A stretch of DNA of 64,000 bases from assembly GCF_009857745.1 (NCBI RefSeq), contig NZ_WWEN01000001.1:186001-250000 (forward strand), written 5' to 3'. Source of the stretch: Thalassovita mangrovi. GTDB taxonomy: Bacteria; Pseudomonadota; Alphaproteobacteria; Rhodobacterales; Rhodobacteraceae. Positions 20,717-29,070 of this stretch are shown here, piece after piece. Within the stretch, counting starts at the first letter, position 1. Each line of letters begins with the position of its first letter. The notes beneath the pieces are model-generated. The model saw only the letters and a program-made list of their open reading frames with translations, was not told where the DNA came from and did not search any database. Made by a program: the position numbers and the translations under genes.

Positions 20717-20755
20717 GGTCAATGATTGACCAAACGTCAATGACCACACGTCAAG
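20717..20755 (-). promoter_or_regulatory. Palindromic operator/promoter of FadL-type gene 1
   Basis: GGTCAATGATTGACC (20717-20731) is a perfect 7-bp palindrome. It is followed by two ACGTCAA words (20734 and 20748) that read TTGACGT on the coding strand. The TTGAC repeats could serve as both -35 element and regulator half-sites. The regulator is unknown; a TetR-type acyl-CoA sensor would suit the gene, as inference only. Confidence 0.5.
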
Positions 20756-20845
20756 GCTGTAAATACGTGCCATTCGGGCCGGTTTTGCACCGTTTCGGTT
20801 TTTTCGGGGGGATTGGGGGCTTTCTGGCTCAGCTCCCTGCGCGTC

Positions 20846-21712
20846 TCAGCGCCGGGTTTCGCCCCAGATATTCAGGTAGTTGCCGGCAAAGATCACCAGT
20901 GCGCCGATGGCAACCCAGATATCGATCACCTCGCCGTAGACCAGCATCCCGACGACCGCCACGATCGGCAGCCGGGTGAAATCGATCGGCATCACCACGC
21001 TGGCGGGCGCCAGCGACAGCGCCGTGGTCAGGCAGAAATGCGCCAGCAGCCCGGCGCAGCCGATCAGCACCAGCCAGGGCGCCGATTGCATCGAGGGCAG
21101 CGCGATATCGCCGTCGTACCCGGCGCAGACCACGCCGAACACGGCCTGCATCACGGTCAGGTAGACCAGGATGCTGATGATGGATTCCCGCTTCGTCAGC
21201 TTGCGGGTGAAGATCGCGGTGCAGGCAAATCCGATCGCCGCCATCGCCGCCGCGGCCTGGCCGAATTCCAGCGGTGCGGCGCCGGGGCGGGCGACGATCA
21301 GGATGCCGATAAACCCGATCAGTGCGGCGGTGGCCCGGACCGGCGTGATCCGTTCGCCCAACAGCAGCGGCGACAGCACCACCACCCAAAGCGGCGAGGT
21401 GAATTCCAGCGCGAAGACCTGCGCCAACGGGATCACGGTGATGGCGTAGAACCACAGGTTCTGACCGGTGAAATGAAACAGGTTGCGGATCAGGTGCAGG
21501 CCCAGATTGTCGCGCCGGACCTGGCCCAGCTTGCCTGTCGCCAGCGCCACACTCATCACGATGCAGATGCCGACGAAGCTGCGATACATCATGATCTCGA
21601 AGGTATCGAGTTCGAAACTGATCGCGCGCCCGGCCACCGCCATCGATGTGAAGGACGCAATCGCGCCGCTCATCCACAGCGCCGCCTTCAAAACATCCGC
21701 CCCGGCCGTCAT
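20846..21712 (-). CDS. EamA/DMT-family transporter (RarD/S-adenosylmethionine-exporter type)
   Basis: A 288-residue inner-membrane protein with ten hydrophobic spans in two EamA halves (the second begins near TLQ/GFACTAIFTRKLTK). Family marks are the helix-end pattern PLWVVVLSPLLLGERIT, the usual ExxE/GE motif before TM5, and LVYGEVIDIW near the C-terminus. Members export amino acids, metabolites or drugs; nothing here fixes the substrate. The start lies directly next to the purine-rich tail of repeat copy 2, whose AAGAAG run sits just upstream of the ATG. Confidence 0.88.
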   Translation of the reverse strand: MTAGADVLKAALWMSGAIASFTSMAVAGRAISFELDTFEIMMYRSFVGICIVMSVALATGKLGQVRRDNLGLHLIRNLFHFTGQNLWFYAITVIPLAQVFALEFTSPLWVVVLSPLLLGERITPVRATAALIGFIGILIVARPGAAPLEFGQAAAAMAAIGFACTAIFTRKLTKRESIISILVYLTVMQAVFGVVCAGYDGDIALPSMQSAPWLVLIGCAGLLAHFCLTTALSLAPASVVMPIDFTRLPIVAVVGMLVYGEVIDIWVAIGALVIFAGNYLNIWGETRR

Positions 21713-21723
21713 CTTCCCGCTCG

Positions 21724-21786
21724 CTTCTTCTTTTCTAAAATATCCCGGGGGAGTCGCCCAAGGGTCGACGGGGGCAGAGCCCCCTA
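21724..21786 (-). repeat. Dispersed intergenic hairpin repeat, copy 2
   Basis: Read on the minus strand it begins GGGGGCTCTGCCCCC, then an inner stem (GTCGACCCTTGGGCGAC), then TCCCCCGGGATATTTTAG and GAAGAAG. It has the same order and ends as the copy at 5014-5090. It lies downstream of guaA and upstream of the EamA gene. Confidence 0.7.
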
Positions 21787-21806
21787 TAACGCCCCTCAGC
21801 CAAGCG

Positions 21807-23378
21807 TCATTCCAGCTCGATCGTGCCCGGCGGTTTCGAGGTGCAGTCGTAGAACACCCGGTTCACGCCCTTCACCTCGTTGATGATCCGCGTCGCGGTC
21901 TCGCCAAGGAATTCGTGGCTGAACGGGTAATAATCCGCGGTCATCCCGTCGACCGAGGTCACCGCCCGCAGCGCCAGCGCATAATCATAAGTGCGCCCGT
22001 CGCCCATCACGCCCACCGTGCGCATCGGCAGGATGGCCGCGAAGGCCTGCCAGATCTCGTCATAGAGCCCGTGCTTGCGGATCTGGTCGATATAAACCGC
22101 ATCGGCCTCGCGCAGGATGTCGAGCTTGTCGCGGCTGATCTCGCCAGGGCAGCGGATCGCCAGGCCCGGCCCGGGGAAGGGATGCCGGCCGATGAAAGAG
22201 GCCGGAAGACCCAGCTCGTGACCAAGCGCGCGGACCTCGTCCTTGAACAGCTCGCGCAGCGGCTCGACCAGTTTCAGGCCCATCTTTTCCGGCAGCCCGC
22301 CGACGTTGTGGTGCGACTTGATGGTGACCGAGGGCCCGCCCGAGAAGGACACGGATTCGATCACGTCCGGGTACAGCGTGCCCTGGGCGAGGAATTCGGC
22401 ATCCTCGATCTGGTCGGCGTATTTCTGGAACACGTCGATGAACAGCCGGCCGATGGTCTTGCGCTTGGTCTCGGGGTCGGAAACGCCTTCCAGCTCGCCC
22501 AGGAACAGCTCCGATTCATCGGCGTGAATCAGCGGGATGTTGTAGTTGTCACGGAACATCGTGACGACCTCTTCGGCCTCGTTCTTGCGCAGCAGCCCGT
22601 GATCGACGAAGACGCAGGTCAACTGATCACCGATCGCTTCGTGGATCAGAACGGCCGCGACCGAACTGTCGACGCCGCCGGACAGACCGCAGATCACTTT
22701 CTTGTCGCCCACCTGTTCGCGGATCTGCTTGATCGCTTCCTCGCGATAGGCGCCCATGGTCCAGTCGCCCTTGAACCCGGCCGCGCGCACGAAGTTCTCG
22801 TACAGCGTCTTGCCGTTCGGCGTATGGTGCACCTCGGGGTGGAACTGCACCGCGTAGAAGCGGCGGTCCAGATCGGCGGTGATCGCGAAGGGCGCCCCCG
22901 GCGAAGTGCCGTAGACTTCGAAACCCGGTGCGATTTCAGACACATGATCGCCGTGGCTCATCCAGACCTGTTCGCGGCCAGATCCGTCCAGGAACCAGCC
23001 GGTCAGCAGATCGGTGCGGTCCTCGGTCGGCGTCACATAGGCGCGGCCGAATTCGGCGGTGGCGTGTTCGCCGGCTTCCACCTTGCCGCCGAGATCGTGC
23101 ATCATCACCTGCTGGCCATAGCAGATGCCCAGGATCGGCACGCCCAGGTCATAGACCGTTTTCGGCGGCCGCGGCGACCCTTCGCGCATCACGCTGTCGG
23201 GCCCGCCCGAGAAGATCACCGCTTTCGGCGCGAATTCGGCCAGGAAAGCGTCGGTGACGTTCTGATAGGGGTGGATTTCGCAATAGACGTTCAGTTCGCG
23301 CAGGCGACGCGCAATCAGCTGCGTCACCTGGCTGCCGAAGTCGATGATGAGGAGGCGGTCATGCGATGTCTGTGTCAT
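21807..23378 (-). CDS. guaA: GMP synthase (glutamine-hydrolysing)
   Basis: Converts XMP to GMP with ATP and glutamine in purine synthesis. The 523-residue protein has an N-terminal class I glutamine amidotransferase domain with nucleophile GICYGQQ and His/Glu in QFHPEVHHT, an ATP pyrophosphatase domain with P-loop [10 protein letters not shown], and the C-terminal dimerisation domain ending in KPPGTIELE. It matches family length exactly. It is a single gene with divergent or unlinked neighbours. Confidence 0.98.
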   Translation of the reverse strand: MTQTSHDRLLIIDFGSQVTQLIARRLRELNVYCEIHPYQNVTDAFLAEFAPKAVIFSGGPDSVMREGSPRPPKTVYDLGVPILGICYGQQVMMHDLGGKVEAGEHATAEFGRAYVTPTEDRTDLLTGWFLDGSGREQVWMSHGDHVSEIAPGFEVYGTSPGAPFAITADLDRRFYAVQFHPEVHHTPNGKTLYENFVRAAGFKGDWTMGAYREEAIKQIREQVGDKKVICGLSGGVDSSVAAVLIHEAIGDQLTCVFVDHGLLRKNEAEEVVTMFRDNYNIPLIHADESELFLGELEGVSDPETKRKTIGRLFIDVFQKYADQIEDAEFLAQGTLYPDVIESVSFSGGPSVTIKSHHNVGGLPEKMGLKLVEPLRELFKDEVRALGHELGLPASFIGRHPFPGPGLAIRCPGEISRDKLDILREADAVYIDQIRKHGLYDEIWQAFAAILPMRTVGVMGDGRTYDYALALRAVTSVDGMTADYYPFSHEFLGETATRIINEVKGVNRVFYDCTSKPPGTIELE

Positions 23379-23469
23379 GTTTGCCTAGTAGGGCCGAAGC
23401 CGCGCAAGGTCAATGCAGGACAGCACCGGGATGCATTCACTGCCTGCGAAACGGTCACCGGAACGAAAA

Positions 23470-23493
23470 CGCGGGGCCCCGCAAGGCCCCGCG
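23470..23493 (-). terminator. Terminator after FadL-type gene 2
   Basis: CGCGGGGC ... GCCCCGCG, an 8-bp stem with an 8-nt loop, followed on the minus strand by TTTTCGTT. It lies 25 bp past the gene's stop. Confidence 0.75.
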
Positions 23494-23517
23494 CTGCATC
23501 ATCCGATATTCAGACGA

Positions 23518-24756
23518 TTACCATTTCCAGGTCATCGCGACGGACAGTTCGTCCTGGCTCATCTGGGTGGAAATCGGCGTCACCCCGTCCAGCGCCATCA
23601 CGCCCGACAGGGAATTGTCGAAGGCATGGCTGTAGGAGACGTGGAATTCGCGCCGGTCGTTGATCTTCATCGTGCCGCCGATCGCGACGTGCCATTGCGG
23701 CGTCGCCGGGGCCAGCGTGTTCAGCGTCACCTGCGAAGAATCGGTGAAGCTGGTGTTGTAGGACACGCCGCCACGCACCGTCCATTTGTCGCTGGCGCGG
23801 TATTCGGCGCCGATGCGGATCACATCCATGTCGTCCCAGCCGAAGCCGGGGCCGTCATCGGCGCCCAGCGGTGCTGCGGTGGGGAAGGGATTTCCCAGGG
23901 CCGCGACCTTGGAATAGAAAATCCGTTCCCATTCCGCGCTGAAGGTCCAGGCCGCGTTCGCTTGCGGGGTGTAGGACAGGCCGACCTTGGCGGTGGCCGG
24001 GATGTCGAAATCGCCGCCCTCGGCAAACAGGCCGGAATATTTCTCGAACGGTTCCATATAGATGCGCGACCGGTAGCTGGCGCCGAAGGTGAACCCGTTG
24101 CCCGCGTCGATCACCGCGCCGACCATGGCACCGGCGCCGAAGGACCAGTCGTCGCCGTTATTGGTCAGCGCCGTGGCATCCGCCGAAAAGCCGCCGAAAC
24201 CGGCCAGCCCGGTGGCCGAAAACCGCTGCGCGGCGATGATCGGGGCAAAACCTAGCGACACCCCGTTGCCCATGTCCTTGGCGTAGTTCACCTGGATGAA
24301 CAGCTGTTCCAGATTCACCCCCAACGGCCCGGGAATCACACCGCCGCCGAAGAAGTTGGTCTGGTATTCGGTATTCATGCCGCCGTTGCCGTACATCAGC
24401 ACGCCCAGGGTCGAACCGTTTTTCAGCTCCCAGTTGGCGCCGCCGCAGGGGACGGGAAAGAATTCCTTGCCGCTCTCGAAGGTGCCCATGCCGGTGATCG
24501 TGGTCGACCGCTTGGGCGAAAACAGGCTCAGGCAGGCGCCTGCCTGATTGGGATACCGGGTGCCCATGGCGGGGTTCGCGGTCATCCCCATGACACCCGT
24601 TCCGACGGCGACGCCGGAACCGGCCATCCCCTTTGATTCAACACTTGTACCGTTGGAAAAATAGCCCGTGGTCGCCATAGCAGGGGCTGCCAACAGAACG
24701 AGCGAGGTTGTGGCCAGAACGCCCAAAGGACGCCGGCCGGCGAATTGTCTTGTCAT
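23518..24756 (-). CDS. OmpP1/FadL-family outer membrane transporter
   Basis: A 412-residue paralogue closer to classic FadL. After the signal peptide (ending LLAAPAMA) comes the conserved N-terminus TTGYFSNGTSVESKGMAGSGVA, which forms the plug inserted in the barrel. The protein ends in a canonical aromatic strand (LSVAMTWKW), as needed for BamA-dependent insertion. Two cysteines (GACLSLF and PVPCGGAN) could form a loop disulfide. Start 24756 follows GGGAGGAGAAAAT. It takes up hydrophobic substrates by family; the ligand is unknown. It is divergent from the MttB-family gene. Confidence 0.92.
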   Translation of the reverse strand: MTRQFAGRRPLGVLATTSLVLLAAPAMATTGYFSNGTSVESKGMAGSGVAVGTGVMGMTANPAMGTRYPNQAGACLSLFSPKRSTTITGMGTFESGKEFFPVPCGGANWELKNGSTLGVLMYGNGGMNTEYQTNFFGGGVIPGPLGVNLEQLFIQVNYAKDMGNGVSLGFAPIIAAQRFSATGLAGFGGFSADATALTNNGDDWSFGAGAMVGAVIDAGNGFTFGASYRSRIYMEPFEKYSGLFAEGGDFDIPATAKVGLSYTPQANAAWTFSAEWERIFYSKVAALGNPFPTAAPLGADDGPGFGWDDMDVIRIGAEYRASDKWTVRGGVSYNTSFTDSSQVTLNTLAPATPQWHVAIGGTMKINDRREFHVSYSHAFDNSLSGVMALDGVTPISTQMSQDELSVAMTWKW

Positions 24757-25026
24757 ATTTTCTCCTCCCAATGGGCATGACGCCCTGAGGCTCGTCGCCT
24801 CACTTAATTGTGAGCCTGACGTGCTTCATCAAATATAATTGTATGCAGATGTATAAATGTAAACCAAAAATGCGCTTTTCAGAATATAAGACGACCGCCG
24901 CGTGTTCCGCAATGTCGTATTTTTCCCCCGGAAGCCGCAAACCGCACAGGTTTTGGCCGCTCTGTGCCCTACACATATCGAGACCGGGGGCAGGCGCCCC
25001 GCGCAACGGACAGGATGACACGAGCG
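24757..25026. promoter_or_regulatory. AT-rich divergent control region (fadL2 / MttB-family gene)
   Basis: About 270 bp without a convincing gene and much richer in A+T than its surroundings. It contains the inverted repeat CTCAC-TTAATT-GTGAG (24799-24814) and a perfect -10 hexamer TATAAT (24834-24839, + strand) followed by TGTATGCAGATGTATAAATG. No good -35 accompanies it, which suits an activator-dependent promoter. An in-frame GTG at 24964 could extend the MttB-family protein, but I do not favour it. Confidence 0.45.
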
Positions 25027-26571
25027 ATGAGCGAAACAACAGCACGGCGGCGGGCAAGAACGGGTGGCGGCGCGGCGCGACGGGCGCAGCGTAGCGCGGT
25101 GTCTTTCGAAACCGCCCAATACATCACCCGCAATATTCCCAATTTCGAGGTGCTGACCGAAGAGGCGCTGGAGATCATCGAAACCAACGCCGAAACGATC
25201 CTGGAAGAGATCGGGGTAAATTTCGTCAACAATCCCGGTGCCTTGCAACGCTGGCGCGATGCGGGGGCGGATGTGCAGGGCGAACGGGTTCATATCCCGC
25301 GCGGGTTGGCGCGGGAGCTGTGCAAGACCGCGCCGTCGTCCTTCACCCAGCACGCCCGCAACCCCGAACGCAACGTGGAAATCGGCGGCAAATCCCTGGT
25401 GCTGGCCCCGGTCTACGGCCCGCCCTTCGTGCATGACGCCAAGGGTGGCCGCCGCTACGCGACGATGGAGGATTTCCGCAATTTCGTGAAGCTGGGCTAC
25501 ATGTCGAAATGGCTGCACCATTCCGGCGGCACCGTCTGCGAACCGACCGACGTGGCGGTGAACAAGCGGCACCTGGACATGTTGCACGCCCATATGACGC
25601 TGTCGGACAAACCCTTCATGGGATCGGTCACCGAACCGTCCCGGGCGCGCGACAGCGTCGAGATGTGCGAGATTCTGTTCGGCAAGGACTTCGTGCGCGA
25701 TCACACGGTGATGACCTCGCTGGTCAACATCAATTCGCCGATGACCTTCGACGACGTGATGATGGGCGCTTTGGAGGTCTATGCCGAAAACAACCAGGCC
25801 TGCATCGTGTCGCCCTTCATCGTCGGTGGCGCGATGGCACCGGTATCGGTGGCCGGAACGCTGACCCAGGTTCTGGCCGAGGTTCTGGCCGGCGTCGCCT
25901 ACAGCCAGCTGGTGCGCAAGGGTGCGCCGGTGATCATGGGCGCCTTCGTCACCTCGATCGACATGAATTCCGGCGCCCCCACCTTCGGAACGCCCGAGGC
26001 AAGCCAGATCACCTATGGCGCCGGGCAACTGGCGCGGCGTCTGAACCTGCCGTACCGGTCGTCGGGATCGTTCTGCGGCTCGAAACTGCCCGATGCGCAG
26101 GCCGCTTACGAGACCGCCAACAGCCTCAACATGGGGCTGCTGTCGGGGGTCAATTTCATGCTGCATGCCTGCGGCTGGCTCGAAGGCGGGCTGGTGGCGT
26201 CCTATGAGAAATTCGTGATGGATGCCGATCAGCTGGGCGCGCTGCACAAGTTCGCCGCCGGAATCCCGATGGATACGGACGCGCAGGCGATGGACGCGAT
26301 CCGCGAAGTAGGGCCGGGCGGTCATTACCTGGGCTGCGCCCATACCCAATCGCATTTCAAATCGGCCTTTTGGCGTTCGGACCTGTTCGATTACAAACCG
26401 TTCGAAACCTGGGCCGAAGAAGGCAGCCGCGACACCATGGCCCTGGCTTCGGCGCGGGTGGAAAGGCTGCTGGCCGATTACCAGCAGCCGGCGATGGACC
26501 CGGCCCGGGCCGAAGCGCTGGCGGGCTATGTCGCCGACAAGAAGGCGTCGATGCCCGACGCCCTGGGTTGA
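25027..26571 (+). CDS. Trimethylamine methyltransferase (MttB) family protein, non-pyrrolysine
   Basis: A 514-residue MttB-superfamily protein. Archaeal MttB moves a methyl group from trimethylamine to a corrinoid protein and needs pyrrolysine (an in-frame TAG). Here the frame is uninterrupted, so it belongs to the non-Pyl branch, which includes glycine-betaine and other quaternary-amine demethylases. Recognisable stretches are ILEEIGVNFVNNPGAL, HHSGGTVCEPTDVAVNKRHLDM, INSPMTFDDVMM and GPGGHYLGCAHTQSHFKSAFW. The N-terminus is Arg-rich. No corrinoid protein or reductive activase gene is in the window. Start 25027 follows AGGA. Substrate unknown. Confidence 0.85.
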   Translation: MSETTARRRARTGGGAARRAQRSAVSFETAQYITRNIPNFEVLTEEALEIIETNAETILEEIGVNFVNNPGALQRWRDAGADVQGERVHIPRGLARELCKTAPSSFTQHARNPERNVEIGGKSLVLAPVYGPPFVHDAKGGRRYATMEDFRNFVKLGYMSKWLHHSGGTVCEPTDVAVNKRHLDMLHAHMTLSDKPFMGSVTEPSRARDSVEMCEILFGKDFVRDHTVMTSLVNINSPMTFDDVMMGALEVYAENNQACIVSPFIVGGAMAPVSVAGTLTQVLAEVLAGVAYSQLVRKGAPVIMGAFVTSIDMNSGAPTFGTPEASQITYGAGQLARRLNLPYRSSGSFCGSKLPDAQAAYETANSLNMGLLSGVNFMLHACGWLEGGLVASYEKFVMDADQLGALHKFAAGIPMDTDAQAMDAIREVGPGGHYLGCAHTQSHFKSAFWRSDLFDYKPFETWAEEGSRDTMALASARVERLLADYQQPAMDPARAEALAGYVADKKASMPDALG

Positions 26572-26577
26572 ACCGGC

Positions 26578-26880
26578 TCAGACGGCGGTCAGATCGGGGG
26601 TGGAGGCGCGCAACAGCCGCGCCTCGCCCATGATCGCGATAAGCACCTCGACATGGCGGGCGCAGGAATAGCTGCAGCGGTCGGTTCGCCGCTGCAGGTC
26701 CAGGTCCTGTTCGATCTCCATCAGCTGGATAAGGGCCGGGCCGCTGCGCGGCAGGGTTGCCACGGCCAGTAGCCGCAGAAGGTGCACGTTTCGATTGTAT
26801 TGATCGACGCCGCAGCGGGCGGCGCGTATCAACAGGGCAGGGCGCTTCAAGCGGCTAAGCAGGCTGAAAATATCGGTCAT
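26578..26880 (-). CDS. DUF6477 family protein
   Basis: A 100-residue protein I recognise as the Rhodobacterales family DUF6477: N-terminus MTDIFSLLSRLKRPALLIRAARCG, then YNRNVHLLRLL, and C-terminal YSCARHVEVLIAIMGEARLL. It is all-helical with no known function. Start 26880 follows GGGGGAGTTCAGAT. It is divergent from the DUF6456 gene, a partner I recall from other Rhodobacteraceae. The stop is 6 bp from the MttB-family stop (convergent). Confidence 0.8.
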   Translation of the reverse strand: MTDIFSLLSRLKRPALLIRAARCGVDQYNRNVHLLRLLAVATLPRSGPALIQLMEIEQDLDLQRRTDRCSYSCARHVEVLIAIMGEARLLRASTPDLTAV

Positions 26881-27014
26881 ATCTGAACTCCCCCGAAAAA
26901 ACCCGGAAAAAGTAGCACTACCAATGAGGGTGTTGCGCACAGCGTCGGACGAGCGAACGGCCGCTTTCGGCGCTGTTTACCTTTTGGAAACTACGATTTT
27001 CGGTGAGGAAAACG

Positions 27015-27029
27015 TTAACCAACGATTAG
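27015..27029. promoter_or_regulatory. CtrA-like box upstream of DUF6456 gene
   Basis: TTAACCAACGATTAG matches the alphaproteobacterial CtrA site TTAA-N7-TTAA with one mismatch. It sits between the divergent DUF6477 and DUF6456 genes, 82 bp before the latter. Confidence 0.45.
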
Positions 27030-27110
27030 CCTTTGCACGCTTCGGTTGTGGGTGTTCTGGATAAAAATCAAACAAAACCAGGACATTAGCATTGACCTGG
27101 GGGAAGAGAA

Positions 27111-28202
27111 ATGTCCGACAGCCTGCGAATGGAATTCGGTGCGAAAGGGTTGCCCGATTGGGTGCCCGGTTCGGTCCGGCTTTATCTGGAACACACGGAA
27201 ATGGGGCTGTCGATGCGGCGGCTGGCGCAACGCTCCGGCTGCCATGCCTCGACCGTGATGCGGCAGATCCGCAAGCTTGAAAACCGCCGCGACGACCGGC
27301 TGGTGGACGAGGCGCTCAAACGTCTGTGCGGTCAATATGCCAGCGCGGTGCGGGCTGGTTTTCCTCAGCGTGAAACTCAAAAGGAATGCCAGATGACTGT
27401 TCGCAAAACGACTGCCTGCACCCTGCCCAACGAGGCCCGCCTGACCGCCGAAGCGCTGCGTATCCTGCCCCGCTTGTGCGAAACGACCGCCGTTCTGGCG
27501 GTGGCGGCCGAGATGGAAAAGGCGGTGGTGGTGCGCGAAGACGATAGCGGCAACAGCACCCGCACCGCCGTGGTCGATCGCGGCATTGCCGAGGCGATGG
27601 CGCTGAAGGACTGGATCGATTGCACTGATCCGGGGCGGATTTCGCGCTATCACATCACCGCCGAGGGGCGCGCGGCGCTGACCCGGCTGATGGCGCAGGC
27701 CGAAACCCGGGCGCAGGCCGGTTTCGCCGAGGCTCCGGCGGGGTTTGCCATGGCTCCCGGTGACCGGGAAGTCTTCGATCCCGCCTCGGTCCGGTCATCG
27801 ACGCGGCGCAATCGTTACAACGCGGCGGAATCGCCGATGATGCTGCTGGCGCGGCGCAAAGATCGCGAGGGCAATCCGTTTCTCAGCGCCGATCTGGTCG
27901 CGGCGGGCGAAAGGCTGCGCGAGGATTTCGAACTGTCGCGGATGGAAGCCCTGCCGGACCGGGATGGCACGGGGCAGGGGCCCGAAACCGCGCGCGAACG
28001 GGTCGCCAACGCGCTGCGCGATCTGGGGCCGGGCCTGGGCGATGTCGCGCTGCGTTGCTGTTGCTACCTCGAAGGGCTGGAAACGGCGGAAAAGCGGATG
28101 GGGTGGTCGGCCCGGTCGGGCAAGATCGTACTGCGCATCGCCCTGCAGCGGCTGAAGATGCATTACGACAGCCTGGGCGATACCGCCGCGATGATCGGTT
28201 AA
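27111..28202 (+). CDS. DUF6456 domain protein with N-terminal HTH (putative DNA-binding regulator)
   Basis: A 363-residue protein. The N-terminal helix-turn-helix (LSMRRLAQRSGCHASTVMRQIRKLENRRDD, about residues 35-64) is followed by a linker and a C-terminal DUF6456 region rich in Arg and Glu (RNRYNAAESPMMLLARRKDREGNPFLSADLVAAGERLREDFE). The end has helices with CCCYLEGLETAEKRMGW. The family is widespread in Rhodobacterales, and its role is unknown to me. Start follows GGGGGAAGAGAA. A CtrA-like site lies upstream. Its TAA shares bases with the stop of the convergent VIT gene. Confidence 0.82.
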   Translation: MSDSLRMEFGAKGLPDWVPGSVRLYLEHTEMGLSMRRLAQRSGCHASTVMRQIRKLENRRDDRLVDEALKRLCGQYASAVRAGFPQRETQKECQMTVRKTTACTLPNEARLTAEALRILPRLCETTAVLAVAAEMEKAVVVREDDSGNSTRTAVVDRGIAEAMALKDWIDCTDPGRISRYHITAEGRAALTRLMAQAETRAQAGFAEAPAGFAMAPGDREVFDPASVRSSTRRNRYNAAESPMMLLARRKDREGNPFLSADLVAAGERLREDFELSRMEALPDRDGTGQGPETARERVANALRDLGPGLGDVALRCCCYLEGLETAEKRMGWSARSGKIVLRIALQRLKMHYDSLGDTAAMIG

Positions 28203-28915
28203 CCGCCCACCAGCCAGCCGACGAAAAACGCAACCGCCGCGCAGGTCGACCCGACGCCAAGCGTTTCGGTCACCGCGCGGCGCAGGCTTTCCCGCGTCGC
28301 CCAGCCACGCAAAATGCCCAGCATCGCCAGCGCCAGCAGGGTCAGGCTCAGCGACAGCCGGAAGGTGGTCTGATCCGCGGCGCGGAACAGGTAGGGCGCA
28401 ATCGGCAGCAGCCCGAAACAGACGAAGGACCCGAAGGTGACCAGCCCGTTCAGCGCCGGGTTTTCGGTTTCCGGCGCCGTTCCCGCCTTTTCATGGCTCA
28501 GCAGCATGTCGGCCATCAGCGGCGGGTGTTTCGCCATCGCCTCGGCGGCCTGACGCGCCTCATCGGCCGGCAGTCCGCGCTTGCCGAAATGATCGGCCAG
28601 CCGGGTAGTGGCGTCGGTTTGGTCGCGGCGGATCGCCTCCAGCCGCTCGGTCCGGCGGCGGCGATACATCTGGTGCTGCGACCGCGCCGACAGGAATTCG
28701 CCCAACCCCATGCTGACCGCGTCGGCGAACAGGTTGGCCAGCCCGAACACCACCACCGCAAGGCCGCCGATCTGAGCCACGCCCTCGGCCCGCGCCCCGG
28801 CGAATCCGGCGACGATGGCGAAGGTGGTGACGATGCCGTCATTGCCGCCATAGACGATCTGCTTGAGGTAATCGCGCACGCGGTCGAGCGTGCCGTTGGA
28901 TTTGCGGTCGGTCAT
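28199..28915 (-). CDS. VIT/CCC1-family divalent metal transporter
   Basis: A 238-residue inner-membrane protein of the vacuolar iron transporter family, which moves Fe2+/Mn2+. Signature VYGGNDGIVTTFAIVAGFAGA in the first span, then GLANLFADAVSMGLGEFLSARSQ, a cytosolic metal-binding helical region (EAIRRDQTDATTRLADHFGKRG) and three C-terminal spans. The start is uncertain: ATG 28915 gives the usual N-terminus but has no clear ribosome site, and TTG 28945 or GTG 28933 are alternatives. The stop overlaps that of the DUF6456 gene tail-to-tail. Confidence 0.88.
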   Translation of the reverse strand: MTDRKSNGTLDRVRDYLKQIVYGGNDGIVTTFAIVAGFAGARAEGVAQIGGLAVVVFGLANLFADAVSMGLGEFLSARSQHQMYRRRRTERLEAIRRDQTDATTRLADHFGKRGLPADEARQAAEAMAKHPPLMADMLLSHEKAGTAPETENPALNGLVTFGSFVCFGLLPIAPYLFRAADQTTFRLSLSLTLLALAMLGILRGWATRESLRRAVTETLGVGSTCAAVAFFVGWLVGG

Positions 28916-29024
28916 GCGGGTAATTCTGCTCACTGTTCGGTCCAACTATAGGAATTGGCGGCCAAAGGAACAGGGTTTCCTGTGGTAGGGGTGCGAAAAA
29001 ATCCGCCTGATAAAGGACAATCGC

Positions 29025-29030
29025 TATAAT
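29025..29030 (+). promoter_or_regulatory. -10 element of oxyR
   Basis: A perfect TATAAT, 41 bp before the oxyR ATG, without a recognisable -35. This fits a promoter that relies on a regulator; I could not find a full OxyR operator around it. Confidence 0.35.
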
Positions 29031-29070
29031 TCCGCTTCTCGAATGTGGCAGAATTCGATAATCATAAGTT

